A stretch of DNA of 64,000 nucleotides from Apis mellifera (GCF_003254395.2 NC_037638.1:3207001-3271000), one strand, 5' to 3'. Positions 1 through 12,750 are shown, counted from the stretch's first letter. Program-made: numbers and translations. Notes: generated from the letters alone by a model not told the origin.

Positions 1-3000
1 AAAAAAGAGAGAAAAAGAGGTCGCGGTGTTTTGTGTTCTTTGAAAAAAAGAAATGGGTGAATCGCATAAAAATACACGATGAAGTAGCGACCTCCTTGGC
101 TCCAAATGTGCTATTACGCAAATTCTCTCTCAACAGTTCTATAACCCCGATATTCACGATATGTGAACACACATTGCTTTACTTGTGTTCGAAATGGACG
201 ATAATTCAACGATATTCAAGGTTTACGATTTTTTTTTTTTTTTTTTTTTCAATAGAAACCACTCGAAGATCGGTGGGATTCCTTCTCATTGTCGAAAATG
301 ACTTTACCGATTGTTGTGATCCAATCTTTGGCGCTCGAGAAATGAGTAATGTGTTTCATAAACAAGACTTAAATATTGGCGATAAATTAAATTGTACGTA
401 GGCGGTTTTGCGAGAATATAGTAAAATGTCGATTATCCGACCACATAAAGGAGATAAAACGATTCTGGTAACAGGATTTTCGGGTCATTGATGCGGAAGG
501 CCAAACATGGGGAAATTGGATCATATGAATAGTTTGTTTTGGAAATTTAATAGAAGAAGAAAAAAAATATTCTGAAATATTATAATTTACAATCATATGA
601 TTATTTTATATTAATAATTTTTTTTTTATTAGAAATATTTTGTTTAAAATTTATTTTCTACGTTTCTGGTGATTTAATAGTATTTTTAGTGGTAATTTTT
701 TTTTTTGCCTACTTATGGCAATATAGATTCCTAACTTTTTTAATTGTATGTCACTAAAATCAATCGGAAAATCTTTAGATATTTCAAACATACATTAAAA
801 ATTATATTTCATACATGTACAATAAATAAATAAGAAAAATAATAAATTTTATATATTTTATATAAAGCAAATTTATTCAATGATTGTTCATAAATTATTT
901 ATTCTACCTTCTTTGCAATAATATTAAAGAAAGAAAAATTGATGAGACAAAAAAATTGAATTAAATGAATGTGAAAAGAATAAAAATGCAAATGACATTT
1001 GCACATTGTTATGAAGAATATAATTCGAGAGATATGGAAAAAGATAGAATAGAATACAGAAGATGCAATGCATCGTTACTATTCTTATTTAGATCATGGA
1101 CTAAATATATATATTTAGATCAGGGACGATATAATATTATACAATTTTGTCCTCATTATGAAATGGAAAAAAATATTTAAATTTTTTTTTTGTTTTTCTT
1201 ATTTTATATCAATCGTAAAATCAATTATTAATTATAATTTTGATCAAAGAATTTGTTTTAATTACATCAATTAAAATTGTGCTTAAAACTGAGAACCATT
1301 CTTTTTTATTTCCATTTATCTTAAAATGGTATCGAATAAAATCTCAAATTTCTTAAAAGATATCCATCAAAAATAATATTTGAGATGATTATTCTTCTTT
1401 TAAGAGCATTGCCATTCATTGTGAAAAATACATAAAAGGAGAAAAAATACGAAAATTAATTTTATAACAATAAATAAAACTGTCTTGTCTTGTACTTCTT
1501 GATGATTAAACACGCATGAGAACACTCCGTCAAGGTAACCACATTGATCGAATCTCGACATCTATTTTAATAGAGTTGAAACCTTGCGCATTACCAACAT
1601 CTTAATAATAAAGAAAATTCTATTTAATCCTTAATCAATAAGGCAGAACGAAAATATTTTAATATTCAGAAAAAAATTCTCATATCTCGATATTCTCGAT
1701 ATTTCGAGATCCTGAAATAACCTCAATCCGATTATTACCGAATTTATATTAAATTTCTAATATCACTACGTACGAGAGATATTCTCATTAGTCGAAAATA
1801 AATTTTACTTTCAACACAGTTTCCACCAAAAAATGTTGAGAGCAACTTTAAAAAATTTCAATATCACATTCGAATTTTGAAAAAACTTTCACGATCCCAA
1901 ACAGAGAGCATTACGAGAGTATTACGAGAGTATTACGATCTCGCCCGATTTTGCCCGATCTCGCCCGAATCCTTCGAACTCGAACCGAACACACGACATT
2001 GGGATTATTTCAAGATGATTTTCAAAATATTCACATTGTCGATATTGGCCCATTTTTCGATAAGTTTTTGAGATAAAAATAGAAGATTCTATATAAAAAA
2101 TGAACCCATAAATATTTATCGTGCACAGATATTTTTCTCTTTCGCCTCTCCACGATCCATCATTACTTTTACACGAAACTGCTCACCGTAGGGGATCATC
2201 TGTTTATTTATCGTTGGCAATTAAAGCGTGTACGATAGATAGATCTGGTACGTGTCAATTACGTTGGAAGATGTTTCCTTTCGTATCGTGTGGTAATAAA
2301 TTTAATCAAATATAAATAAAAGAAAAAAAAAAAGAATGGAATTATTAATATTTACTAGTATCATGAATTACCATTAAGTTTCGTTAAATATTATCCGGTT
2401 CGTTATCTTGATAACGATAGCGTAGGAAACGAAAGTTATTTTTTATCACGTTTTATATCTTGTTTTCTTTTTGCACATAATTCATCGTGTTAACAAGTAA
2501 TTGCTACAAGTATCGTATATGATATTTTATACTTCAGAAAATTAACGCGTTATTTCATTAATGCGCGAAGAAATTGTTTTATACTCAATGAATTTTTTTT
2601 TTTTCTTTAACAAATATGAATTTTATCGATAAAAAATTCAACGAAATAATTTCTTTAAACTTACTTAAGTTATTTGCTAGGATTAAAGAGATGGGAAATA
2701 CACGTTTTTACAAATTTACCCAACTTCAGAATGCGAAACACCCGTGTTGAAAAACGAAAACGATTTCCCGCGCGATCGGTATTTCAGTTCGCGCAATTGC
2801 GCGTTGCCACGGATCTATATCCCTGTCTCCCTATCGCAAACACGGTCGATATAACCGTACGAAGCAAAAATCAATGGGCATAACGAACAGAGATTAGCGA
2901 GCGTGTCGCTCGTTTCTGCAAACGATCCGATCACGATCGGCCGTTGTCCACTAGATGACATTCGTTTTCTGTGGAATTTCTCGCGAGAAATAAATGATAG

Positions 3001-3035
3001 GGGAGCAAATAAAGTTTATCGGGAATGGTATTGAA
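1..3035. other. AT-rich non-coding stretch, no gene supported
   Basis: I see no exon here that combines a good open frame with convincing splice sites. Open frames are short, AT-biased and unlike any protein I recognise. The stretch holds a small TCGGGC-type repeat near 1935-1975 and poly-A/T tracts. A more GC-rich patch from about 2700 to 3280 surrounds the candidate exon at 3047-3104 and may be its promoter or first intron. Confidence 0.5.
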
Positions 3036-3046
3036 TTATAACTTAC

Positions 3047-3104
3047 TTGGCGCGGAGGATACCGTGATCACGAAGGCGGTTCCTTCTGGGCGAGGCTCTT
3101 CCAT
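3047..3104 (-). CDS. candidate first coding exon of an unidentified minus-strand gene
   Basis: On the minus strand an ATG at 3104 (G at -3, G at +4, an acceptable start context) opens 19 codons reading MEEPRPEGTAFVITVSSAP. It ends in a strong donor, CCAA followed by GTAAGT, leaving phase 1. The codons sit in a locally GC-rich patch, unlike the AT-rich surroundings, and the open frame extends upstream to 3266. No matching acceptor exon is visible between 1 and 3040, so the rest of the gene would lie beyond the left edge. I do not recognise the peptide and assign no function. It could be a chance frame beside a chance donor. Confidence 0.33.
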
Positions 3105-3269
3105 TGCACTTAGGTAGAGCTGAACCTTGCGAATACTCCTAATGTGGGTATGTCGAGCGCACAATTTTTGGTAGTCGGGACCTGCGTTCGCGCTGTCCCG
3201 GATACGCGAAATCGAAATGTAAACGGTGTTATATATCCAATTGTTTTTCAACCGCGGTTGGGCCAACGA

Positions 3270-6013
3270 GGATGCACTCTATCATGATTCTTAACCTTTT
3301 CTTTTCAATTCTCAATTTTCAAACGTATATGTGTGTTATCATCGAATTGAAATAAATTATATATTCTTTTTACGTATTTATTGGAAAAAAAGAAATTTGT
3401 AAAGGAGAATAAAAGAGACAGTTTTGCTTATAAATAAAAAAATAATTGTCAATTATTAAATACGTTACGTTATATTTTTTTTATTATCATACATCGATGA
3501 AATTAAAATATATTGAATGGAATAGTATAATTATAGATAAATAAAATTATTTTAATTATTGTACTTAATCGTGTTCCGTTTTCCTTCCGCTTTCCTTCCG
3601 TGGAGATTATTATATATTATTCGCGTTTAACTCGAACCGTATAAATTATTATCTTGGAAGGAATATTTTATGTTTCTATTTAAAACGGCAAATTCTACGT
3701 AACAGAGGGGGTTGTATCGATCGCCGGATATGACCCTGGCGGATGTTGAAATATTGTCAGGAAGAGAGGGGGGAGGGGGGAAAAAATAAATAAAGAAATC
3801 TCTTCGCGAGATCATATTTTAATCTCTCTCTCTCTTCAGAATAAAAATTCATAGTATTTGGACTTTTAGAAGATGCTCTCTCGACTATCTCTAATAATAA
3901 TAATATATTAAAAAAAGTAAAGGAAAATGATTGACGCAATTTTACGGGAATAATTTCTTTTTTAAAAATAGATTATTAATGATCAACGATAAATCGATCA
4001 ATAATTTGTCGATAATTTCGTTCAAATAACATCGCATTGCGTACTCTAATTATTTTTATCTTCTTGTATGAAAATGTTTTATTGTTGCAAATACAAAACA
4101 AAAATTTTTTTTTAATGAAATAATTTAATTTTCCTCGAACACTTTTTCAATACATATATTCGTGATTATATATCATTATATCATTTTGATGATTATATTG
4201 CGTTATTTCGTATCCGTAAAAAAAAAAAAAAAAAAAGAAGTCTCAAACGAGACGTTGGGAAGATAATTTTCTAACATTTTTTTTTTTTTTGTATCCTTCC
4301 GTTCTTAAGAACATTTAATTATTTGAAACGTGAAGTAACACTGTCCCCGAGAAAAGAGCAATCCTTCATTTTTATTTATGCTCAGACTATAGCGTGTCTC
4401 GCATATCTTGCGGTTTTTACCTTTGTGCGTGTAAGTGACATTTCCTGATATTACCAAGGAAAGAACCACAGTCATTTGAAACGGATAATAAATAAACCGC
4501 GATCCTTTATTCGCTTTATAATTTATTTTTCGAGTAAAAATTTTAAAAATTTTAAAAAGCGAATAATATCTCACGGTGCGTATCGTTGAAAGATAGACGT
4601 TTCAAGGTTAATTTTTTTTTTGTTAAAAAAAAAGATATTATTATTGATCTAATTTACTTTACCCTTCGTTTAATTTATTTTTACATCTTTAATTATTGTA
4701 TTTGTCGCAAAATATCATACGAATTTTCTAGTAAATTTGATTGAATTTCGTTCTTTCGTTAAGCTTAATTTCGTTCAAGGAAGAAACACCGTTTGCATCG
4801 AAATTATGTAATTGTCTTGTCGATCTCCTTATTTACATTAACTTTTTAATTTTGTTAGAAATCGCGCGTTAACGTGTTTGTAAATATACAATGAAAAATT
4901 TGGATTAAATTTTCCAATTATTTATATTTTTTCATTAAATTTAATTGGAGATAATATGATCACTTTAATCATTTTATTAAATAATACAATAAAAAATGCT
5001 ATAGATATTTAATTAATAAATTTAAATTAATCATTCTCAAGAGATTTTTTACATGTTTGTATTTCCATTATCTAGAAATAAATTTTTCTTTGATTCAAAG
5101 CCATTTCAGGATAGTGTAATAATTTGTCACGAAATAAAAAATATTTATGACATAATTTTATAGATATATATATGTGTGTGTTTCATTTATATGAAATATT
5201 GTAAAGAATGACAAAAAGATTATGATAATAAATTCGAACGAAATTATTTTTATCGAATGTCTCTCCTTATTTCACTCGTCTTTCTTTTTTGCGATTAATG
5301 AAGAACACTATATGGTGATAGTTTTGATGCCGGGAAAAATCTTGAAGGACGTGGCATGTCGTCTCGCGTGCCACTTATTTCTTTTTTTTTTTTTTTTTTT
5401 TTTTTTTTTGGTATGAAGCACTTTCGTCTTGAGGATCGTGGCTTATCCTCAAGAAAAAGAGTCTAACACAACGATCAGATGAACATAAGCGGACAAAACG
5501 ACTCGGACTTCGTTAACGAATAAGTTAGTATCTCATTTCAGAGTTAAATAATTTTTCACGTGAGATTCTTGAGAAGTTAGAAATTATTCATGACACGAAT
5601 AATTGAAATTAGATTGATAATGAAATACTGGAAAACATTTGATTCAAAGCTTTATCTTTAATATTCTGACTTTAAGGTTCTCCAGGTATTTATTATATAT
5701 AATTGTTATTGTTGATAATATTGAGATGTTTAAAAATTTCAAGATTTAGAAATTTATTTAAATACTTTTTTTTTCAAATAATTTATTAATTAGTTATTTA
5801 TTTAGTTAGTTATTTTGCAAAGCGAGAAATAAAATTAAATATCATTTTTAAAAATGATTATTAATGACCATATTAGACATTATTCACTTCTTTATACGCA
5901 ATAATATCAATCTTCAAAATAAAGATCAAAATTTATCTAATAAAATCCAGAATAATATTTCTAGTAGACAGTATTGAAAACATTATACTTCAAAAATACT
6001 TCAATACTACAAA
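3270..6013. other. AT-rich intergenic stretch
   Basis: It contains homopolymer A and T tracts, for example around 4219-4236, 4279-4290 and 5384-5409, and short low-complexity frames. No exon, RNA gene or mobile element is supported. It separates the candidate exon at 3.1 kb from the 3' end of the mucin-like gene. Confidence 0.5.
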
Positions 6014-6019
6014 TTTATT
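6014..6019 (-). terminator. probable polyadenylation signal of the mucin-like gene
   Basis: The minus strand reads AATAAA here, about 125 nt after the stop codon at 6144-6146. The distance and the AT-rich surroundings fit a short 3' UTR. In sequence this rich in A and T the hexamer is common by chance, so the assignment is tentative. Confidence 0.35.
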
Positions 6020-6143
6020 ACGAACAATGACATATAGTTCAATTATCAAATAATTAATAAATTCATCCAATATACAAATAAATATAATTATATGTATTTT
6101 TCAAACAAAAAAAAATATTTTTCATATGTTATATTGGAATAAA

Positions 6144-9100
6144 TTAATAACCATAACTAAAACATACACAAGGAGGCAAAGTGGTATTTGAGACTGGTGT
6201 GATAGAAGGCAATCCCTCTGTGATATCTGTAGATACTTTCGTTGTATTATTCGAGCTTGCTGTGACATCCGTAGACACTTCTATTGTACTATTTGTGAAC
6301 TTGTCTGTATATATTATTGTTGTGACTGAATCTGTACCGGTTGAAGTTGGTTCTGTATTAGAGCTAGATGATCCTCCTGTGCTGCTTGATTGCGCAGTAC
6401 TCGAACTACCTGGTTCTGTGCTACCTGAATTGGGTTGTTCTGTACTAGACGATCCTCCTGTGCTGCTTGATTGCGCAGTACTTGAACCACCTGGTCGTTC
6501 TGTGCTACCTGAACTTGGTTGTTCTGTACTAGAGCTAGACCATCCTCCTGTGCTACTTGATTGGGCTGTACTCGAACTACCTGGTTGTTCTGTGCTACTT
6601 GAACTGGATTGTTGTGTACTAGAGCTGGACGATCCTCCTGTGCTGTTTGAGAATGGCAGTCCTGTACTAGATGATCCTCCTGTGCTACCTGACGTGGACG
6701 GTGTACTTGAACCAGATGGTCTTTCTGTGTTCCCTGAACTTGGTTGTTCTGTACTAGAGCTAGACCATCCTCCTGAGCTACTTGATTGGGCTGTACTCGA
6801 ACTACCTGGTTGTTCTGTGCTACTTGAACTGGATTGTTGTGTACTAATGCTAGACGATCCTCCTGTGCTACCTGACGTAGATGGTGTACTAGAGCCAGAT
6901 GGTCTTTCTGTGTTTCCTGAACTTGGTTGTTCTGTACTAGAGCTAGACGATTCTCCTGTGCTACCTGACGTAGATGGTGTACTAGAGCCAGATGGTCTTT
7001 CTGTGCTACTTGAACTTGATTGTTCTGTACTAGACGATCCTCCAGGGCTACTTGATTGCGCTGTACTAGAACTACCAGGTCTTTCTGTGCTACGTGAACT
7101 TGGTTGTTCTGTATTAGAGCTAGACGATCCTCCTGTGCTACCTGAAGTGGACGGTGTACTAGAGCCAGATGGTCTTTCTGTGCTACTTGAACTTGATTGT
7201 TCTGTACTAGACGATCCTCCAGGGCTATTTGACTGCGCTGTACTCGAACTACCAGGTGTTTCTGTGCTACGTGAACTTGGTTGTTCTGTATTAGAGCTAG
7301 ACGATCCTCCTGTGCTACCTGAAGTGGACGGTGTGCTAGAGCCAGATGGTCTTACTGTGGTACCTGAACTTGGTTGTTGTGTACTAGAACTAAACGATCC
7401 TCCTGTGCTACTTGATTGGGCTGTACTCGAACTACCTGGTTGTTCTGTGCTACTTGAACTAGATTGTTGTGTATTAGTGCCAGACGATCCTCCTGTACTG
7501 CTTGAGGATGGCAGTCCTGTACTAGACGATCCTCCTGTGCTACCTGACGTGGATGGTGTACTAGAGCCAGGTGGTCTTTCTGTATTCCCTGAACTTGGTT
7601 GTTCTGTACTAGAGGTAAACCATCCTCCCGTACTACTACTTGATTGGGCTGTACTCGAACTACCTGGTTGTTCTGTGCTACCTGAACTTGGTTGTTCTGT
7701 ACTAGACCATCCTCCTGTACTACTTGATTGGGCTGTACTCGAACTACCTGGTTGTTCTGTGCTACCTGAACTGGATTGTTGTGTATTAGTGCCAGATCCT
7801 CCTGTACTACTTGAGGATGGCAGTCCTGTACTAGACGATCCTCCTGTGCTACCTGACGTGGATGGTGTACTAGAGCCAGGTGGTCTTTCTGTGCTACCTG
7901 AACTTGGTTGTTCTGTACTAGCACTAGACGATCCTCCTGTACTACTTGATTGGGCTGTACTCGAACTACCTGGTTGTTCTGTGCTACTTGAACTGGATTG
8001 TTGTGTATTAGTGCCAGACGATCCTCCTGTACTACTTGAGGATGGCAGGCCTGTACTAGACGATCCTCCTGTGCTATCTGACGTGGATGGTGTGCTGGAG
8101 CCTGATGGTCTTTCTGTGTTCCCTGAACTTGGTTGTTCTGTACTAGCACTAGACCATCCTGCTGTACCACTTGATTGGGCTGTACTCGAACTACCTGGTT
8201 GTTCTGTGCTACTTGAACTGGATTGTTGTGTATTAGTGCCAGACGATCCTCCTGTACTGCTTGAGGATGGTAGTCCTGTACTAGACGATCCTCCTGTACT
8301 ACTTGATTGGGCTGTACTCGAACTACCTGGTTGTTCTGTGTTAGTTGAACTGGATTGTTGTGTATTAGTGCCAGACGATCCTCCTGTACTGCTTGAGGAT
8401 GGTAGTCCTGTACTAGACGATCCTTCTGTGCTACTTGATGTGGATGTACTAGAGCCTGGTGGTCTTTCTGTGCTACCTGAACTTGGTTGTTCTGTACTAA
8501 TGCTAGACCATCCTCCTGTACTACTACTTGATTGGGTTGTACTCGAACTACCTGGTTGTTCTGTGCTACTTGAACTGGATTGTTGTGTACTAGAGCTAGA
8601 CCATCCTGTGCTATCTGAAGTGAACGATGTACTAGAAGTAAATGGTCTTACTGTGGTACCTGAACTTGATTGTTCTGTGCTACTTGAACTGGATTGCTGT
8701 GTACTAGACGATCCTTCTGTGCTTGAGGATGGCTGTCCTGTACTAGAGCTAGATGATCCTTCTGTGCTATCTGAAGTGAATTGTGTACTAGAGCTAGATG
8801 GTTGTTCTGTAGTACTTGAACTGAATTGTTCTGTACTAGCGCTAGATGATCCTTCCGTGCTACTCGAAATTGATTGCTCTGTACTCGACGTAGTAGAACT
8901 GTTTGGTCCTTCTGTGCTACTTGATTGTTCTGTGCTAGTGCTTGTGGTCGATGTAAGAATATCAGGTTTTGTGACAGTTGTTGGTTGCCATGCACTTGTG
9001 GTAGTATATTTCGGACTACTTGTATATAGATTTTTGTAACAGTCTTTAATTTCCTTTCTCAATGCAGTAATTTGTTTCGATATATCTTTTACTTCATCTA

Positions 9101-11391
9101 TGTTGCATTTGTTTAATGATATTTTCAGTTTTATAATCAGAGTAATGATATAATCGTTTTGTTTCGAAGTTTCTAAAATATCCACAAGTGAATATCGTAT
9201 TGCTCTATTCAGTGCCTATAATTATCGTAAAAAATAGAAATAATAAAAATTTAACAAAATTTATATTATTATTGGTTTTCATATTTGATCTTATATTATT
9301 ATTATTTTAAATATTTATTGCTTTTTACAATTATATTATTTTAAATTTGTATATAATTTATATTACATTTATTTCATTAATAATAATGTATTTCATTTTC
9401 ATTGATCGTTAATTTATAATTTCTATAATGTCAATATATTATTGATGATATTCAATATGTTTACGTATTTTCTTATATTTCACATCATTCCGCCATATTG
9501 TGGAATCGTTTGTGTAATGAAAACAACAAAAAAAATTTATACAAATATATACTCTATTTAATCTTATTTTATTAAACGTATTTTTTATTTAACACACTCT
9601 TTCTGCTTATGTTCACTTATTTAAAAGATTTTCAAAATGACTCTATTTCGAACAAATTTAAAAATGTTTTATCAGTTATTAATGGATATTTTGTACATAG
9701 ATATTTAATATTGTATTACAAATAAAATTAACTATTTTTATTTTTCAATTAAGAATAATAATTCAATTAAAAATTATTTTAACATATAATATTCGCTATA
9801 ATTAGAAAACAAGATTATATGAACTTTTTTATTATTTTCATCCACAACTTTATTCTTCAAAGTTCAGATGCAATAGGATACATTATGTACATATATATGG
9901 ATATATATATATATATTATATATAATATAATATCTGTTTTGCTTTTCATGGGAATTTAAATATGTAGAATTTTTCTTAAACTATTCTTTATTATATATTT
10001 TATAAATATTATTATATGATTTGCTGTACTTACGTCATTTAAACAATTCATGATCTCAAAAGGAAATTTGTTTATCGTTGTACACTTTGCTGCGTTCGTA
10101 CTAATATTATTTAGATCATTCAATAAGTTTTCAGATTTCGTGTTTATTTCAACCGTAAGTTGTATCGCTTCGTTCAACTTTCTTGAAGTACAATTATTAG
10201 TTGAATCTATGAATTGATCAAATAAATGATCCAATTCTTTTTCTTTCGCATTGCAGTCACTCATGCCTTTTAGATATTTCTTTAGATTTTTTAATTCAAA
10301 ACCCATCTGTTAAGTAATAAATAAGAAATCATTTCAAAAAAAAAACATATCGTTTATATAATTTATATATTTTTAATTATATTATTTTAATTAATTTAGA
10401 TAGAAATTTTATAATTTATTCTTTCACTCATACTACGTATTCGAATAATTTATAAATAAATACCAATTATTCATTCGCTATAAAAAATTATTTAAACAAG
10501 AATTGCGATTTTTTATTGTAAAACTATTTCATATCATTTTTCATAAAAATCTCAGATAATAATATATATCATAATTTACTGTAACAAATTACTTTTATTT
10601 TTCATATTATTTTATATAAAATATTTAATAAACGATTGATCGTATCAATCTCATCGTATCACACTCACCGTTTTTAATATATTATTGACAAAATTTCTTG
10701 CATCCGTGTTTATTCTCTCGCTCTTTTTTTTCATCTCTTCTACAAGCTTCTTAGCCTGCTCTTTACGCTGAAGAAAGATCGTGTTCCCCTTATTAATGAT
10801 ATTGTTGATCTTTTCGATAACATGCTTTTCGTATTGTTCCACTTTCTTCGTCGGATTGAGGAACGAAGGGATAAACTGGGAGTTGGCCTGATATAAAAGA
10901 AAAAGAAAGAAAAGAAATACTAAAAGTACACACATTTATAATAAAAATATAAATATCGTATAAAAAAAATCCTCTTTTACGATTTATAACATTAATCGAT
11001 AGAAGTTTATTTACATAGAATTATATCTGTCCTTACTCTCATCGAATGATTATTATGCAAGAGGATCGATTAATAATTCGTGTAAATGCAACAACAGAGC
11101 CACGATGACAATCTATCTACAATTTACGTTTTACATAATTGTGAAATCGTAGATAGATTTTCCAAGAGATAGAATTCAATGTGAAAAATTATTATAATAT
11201 TTATTAATAATTTATTAATAATTTTGATATTAATCGATAAGTTTTTTAAAAATCACATCTGGACGAAACACGTGAACGAGATGATCTCTATTCTCATAAC
11301 GTAACGAATTGAATCGATATAAATGAATAAAAACCTCGAGATTTTGATATCTCGACGTTTTTCGAAAATTCGTTCCTCCTCCTTAAATACT

Positions 11392-11433
<42 letters not shown>

Positions 11434-12373
11434 TATATAATTATTTAAATTATATATAATATTAATTATATATAATATATATAAATTATATATAAATTAT
11501 ATATAATAATTATATATAATTTATTTCTTTAACTATATATTAATTTATAAATAATTATATATATATAAATATATATTTTATATTAATAAATATATATATA
11601 TATTATTATATATTAATATATAAATATTGATAAAACTATTATTTTAAAATTTTTATAAAAAAATTATTAATTTTAAAAATTTAAGTTAATTTTTTATACT
11701 AATAACAAAAACTATATAATAACAAAAAAAAAACAATAATACATATACATATAATTATTTTTAATCAATAAAATTAATAGAAAATTTAAAAAATACTTAT
11801 AAATTTAATAATTTAATTTAAATTTATGTTAAAATTTTATACTAATTAATAAAATTGTAAATTTGAATATATGAATAAATAGATGAATAAAATTTAATTT
11901 AATTTTTAATGGTATGATTATTAATTTTATTATGAAATATTATTATTGTTTATTAAAAATAAATTATATTGTAGTTTTTAAATTAATTAATTATATATAT
12001 AAAATATAAAAATTATTAAAAATTTAAGTAAAATTATAATTAATAGAGGATTCTGAAACAATGAAATGAAAGTTTTATTCGGAAATTAATTTTAGAGATA
12101 AAGATAATAGATATAAGTGCCAGCTATAGCGGTTAAACTTGATTTAATAAATTAATTTTTTCTAATATAAATTTAATTCAAATTTCCTCAAATACGTGTA
12201 TATCTCACTAAATATATCAACACCGTTAAGTTAAACTCCGTTCCACATCTCCCTTCTACCCTCGTTTCAACCCAAGGATTATTGTCAAGCAGATTAATCG
12301 ACGAACGCCGATTGATATCACTTACATAGGCGGTGAAAATAATGAGGCAAAATAGAAGAGCGAATTTCGCCAT
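6144..12373 (-). CDS. secreted mucin-like protein with N-terminal TsetseEP-like six-cysteine domain (about 1203 aa)
   Basis: Exons on the minus strand are 12326-12373, 10669-10887, 10034-10306 and 6144-9215 (stop at 6144-6146). Their codon counts are 16, 73, 91 and 1023 plus stop. All introns are phase 0 with GTAAGT- or GTGAGT-type donors and CAG/TAG acceptors. Residues 1-17 form a signal peptide (MAKFALLFCLIIFTAYA, likely cut after AYA). Residues 18-100 are charged and helical. Residues 105-240 hold six cysteines (107, 128, 164, 177, 217, 239) in Asn/Lys-rich helices. The spacing recalls the TsetseEP/DUF725 domain of insect secreted proteins; this is a judgement from memory, not a search. 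From about 245 to 1130 the chain is almost only Ser, Thr, Gly, Pro, Gln and Glu in imperfect repeats, a typical O-glycosylation substrate. The tail has NST and NTT sites and ends CVCFSYGY. I see no membrane helix or GPI signal, so it is probably extracellular, perhaps an epithelial or gut mucin. Confidence 0.8.
6355..8960 (-). repeat. coding tandem repeat encoding the Ser/Thr/Gly mucin domain
   Basis: Imperfect units built from a few modules recur dozens of times: STEQPGSSSTAQSS, STGGSSSTGLPSSS, TGGSSGTNTQQSS and STERPPGSSTPSTSGST. Larger blocks of several modules are themselves duplicated, for instance across 7370-8420. This suggests growth by unequal exchange or replication slippage. In one antisense frame the repeat is also free of stop codons from 6181 to 9039. 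That follows from the codon composition of the repeat and is not evidence for a second gene. Confidence 0.9.
9216..10033 (-). other. intron 3 of the mucin-like gene
   Basis: AT-rich intron between the exons at 10034-10306 and 6144-9215. The donor is GACGTAAGTAC and the acceptor is ATTATAG before GCACTG. It includes a TA-rich tract near 9890-9935. I see nothing else in it. Confidence 0.75.
10307..10668 (-). other. intron 2 of the mucin-like gene
   Basis: A short AT-rich intron. The donor is ACGGTGAGTG and the acceptor TAACAG lies directly before the ATG at 10306. That ATG is therefore an internal methionine codon (residue 90), not a start. No further features seen. Confidence 0.75.
10888..12325 (-). 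other. intron 1 of the mucin-like gene, with an extreme AT block
   Basis: It runs from the donor TATGTAAGTG to the acceptor TTATATCAG and begins 16 codons into the protein. The last 48 nt are a pyrimidine-rich tract that reads as a hydrophobic peptide if translated. Between about 11390 and 12050 the sequence is almost pure A and T, with (TA)n runs. No coding signal. Confidence 0.75.
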
Positions 12374-12424
12374 CCTTGCGCGGTTTAATTCGACACAGTT
12401 TCACGCGGAACCGCTTTACCTCAA

Positions 12425-12433
12425 TTTATATAA
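12425..12433 (-). promoter_or_regulatory. TATA box of the mucin-like gene
   Basis: The minus strand reads TTATATAAA, 52-60 nt upstream of the ATG at 12373. A start site about 30 nt downstream would leave a 5' UTR of only 20-30 nt. This fits a TATA-driven, highly expressed, tissue-specific insect gene for a secreted product. It also supports the tiny exon 12326-12373 as the true first exon. Confidence 0.6.
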
Positions 12434-12719
12434 GCCGTGAAATTCGTGAAATATACGCAAAGTATCTTACGACACTTGTGTCAATATATAATCGTATCTA
12501 ATTAATATAACTTAAGTTGACACCTTAATTAGAATATTATCTATCCTTTACGTTAATTACGTGGTATGAAACCGAATTAATGGACTATTTTGATGTATAT
12601 ATATATATATATATATATGTACATATATTTTCTTTGAAAAAAGAATACAATTTTTTATCCATGTAATTATCGATAACGTGTATTTATTATCACGTACGGA
12701 TAAGATAAGATTATATTTT

Positions 12720-12750
<31 letters not shown>

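Noticed and set aside
7352..8170. Second minus-strand frame rich in Gln, Val and Asn, and a similar one at 8648-8995
   Set aside because: Shifted reading of the same repeat exon; it breaks at indels between repeat units.
6181..9039. Plus-strand open frame of 952 codons
   Set aside because: It is the antisense shadow of the mucin repeat. It has no start context, no splice logic and no recognisable domain; the sense strand has a complete four-exon model.
12188..12373. A 61-aa secreted peptide encoded without introns
   Set aside because: A consensus donor after codon 16 joins in phase to the mucin exon at 10887; the remaining 45 codons are intronic and AT-rich.
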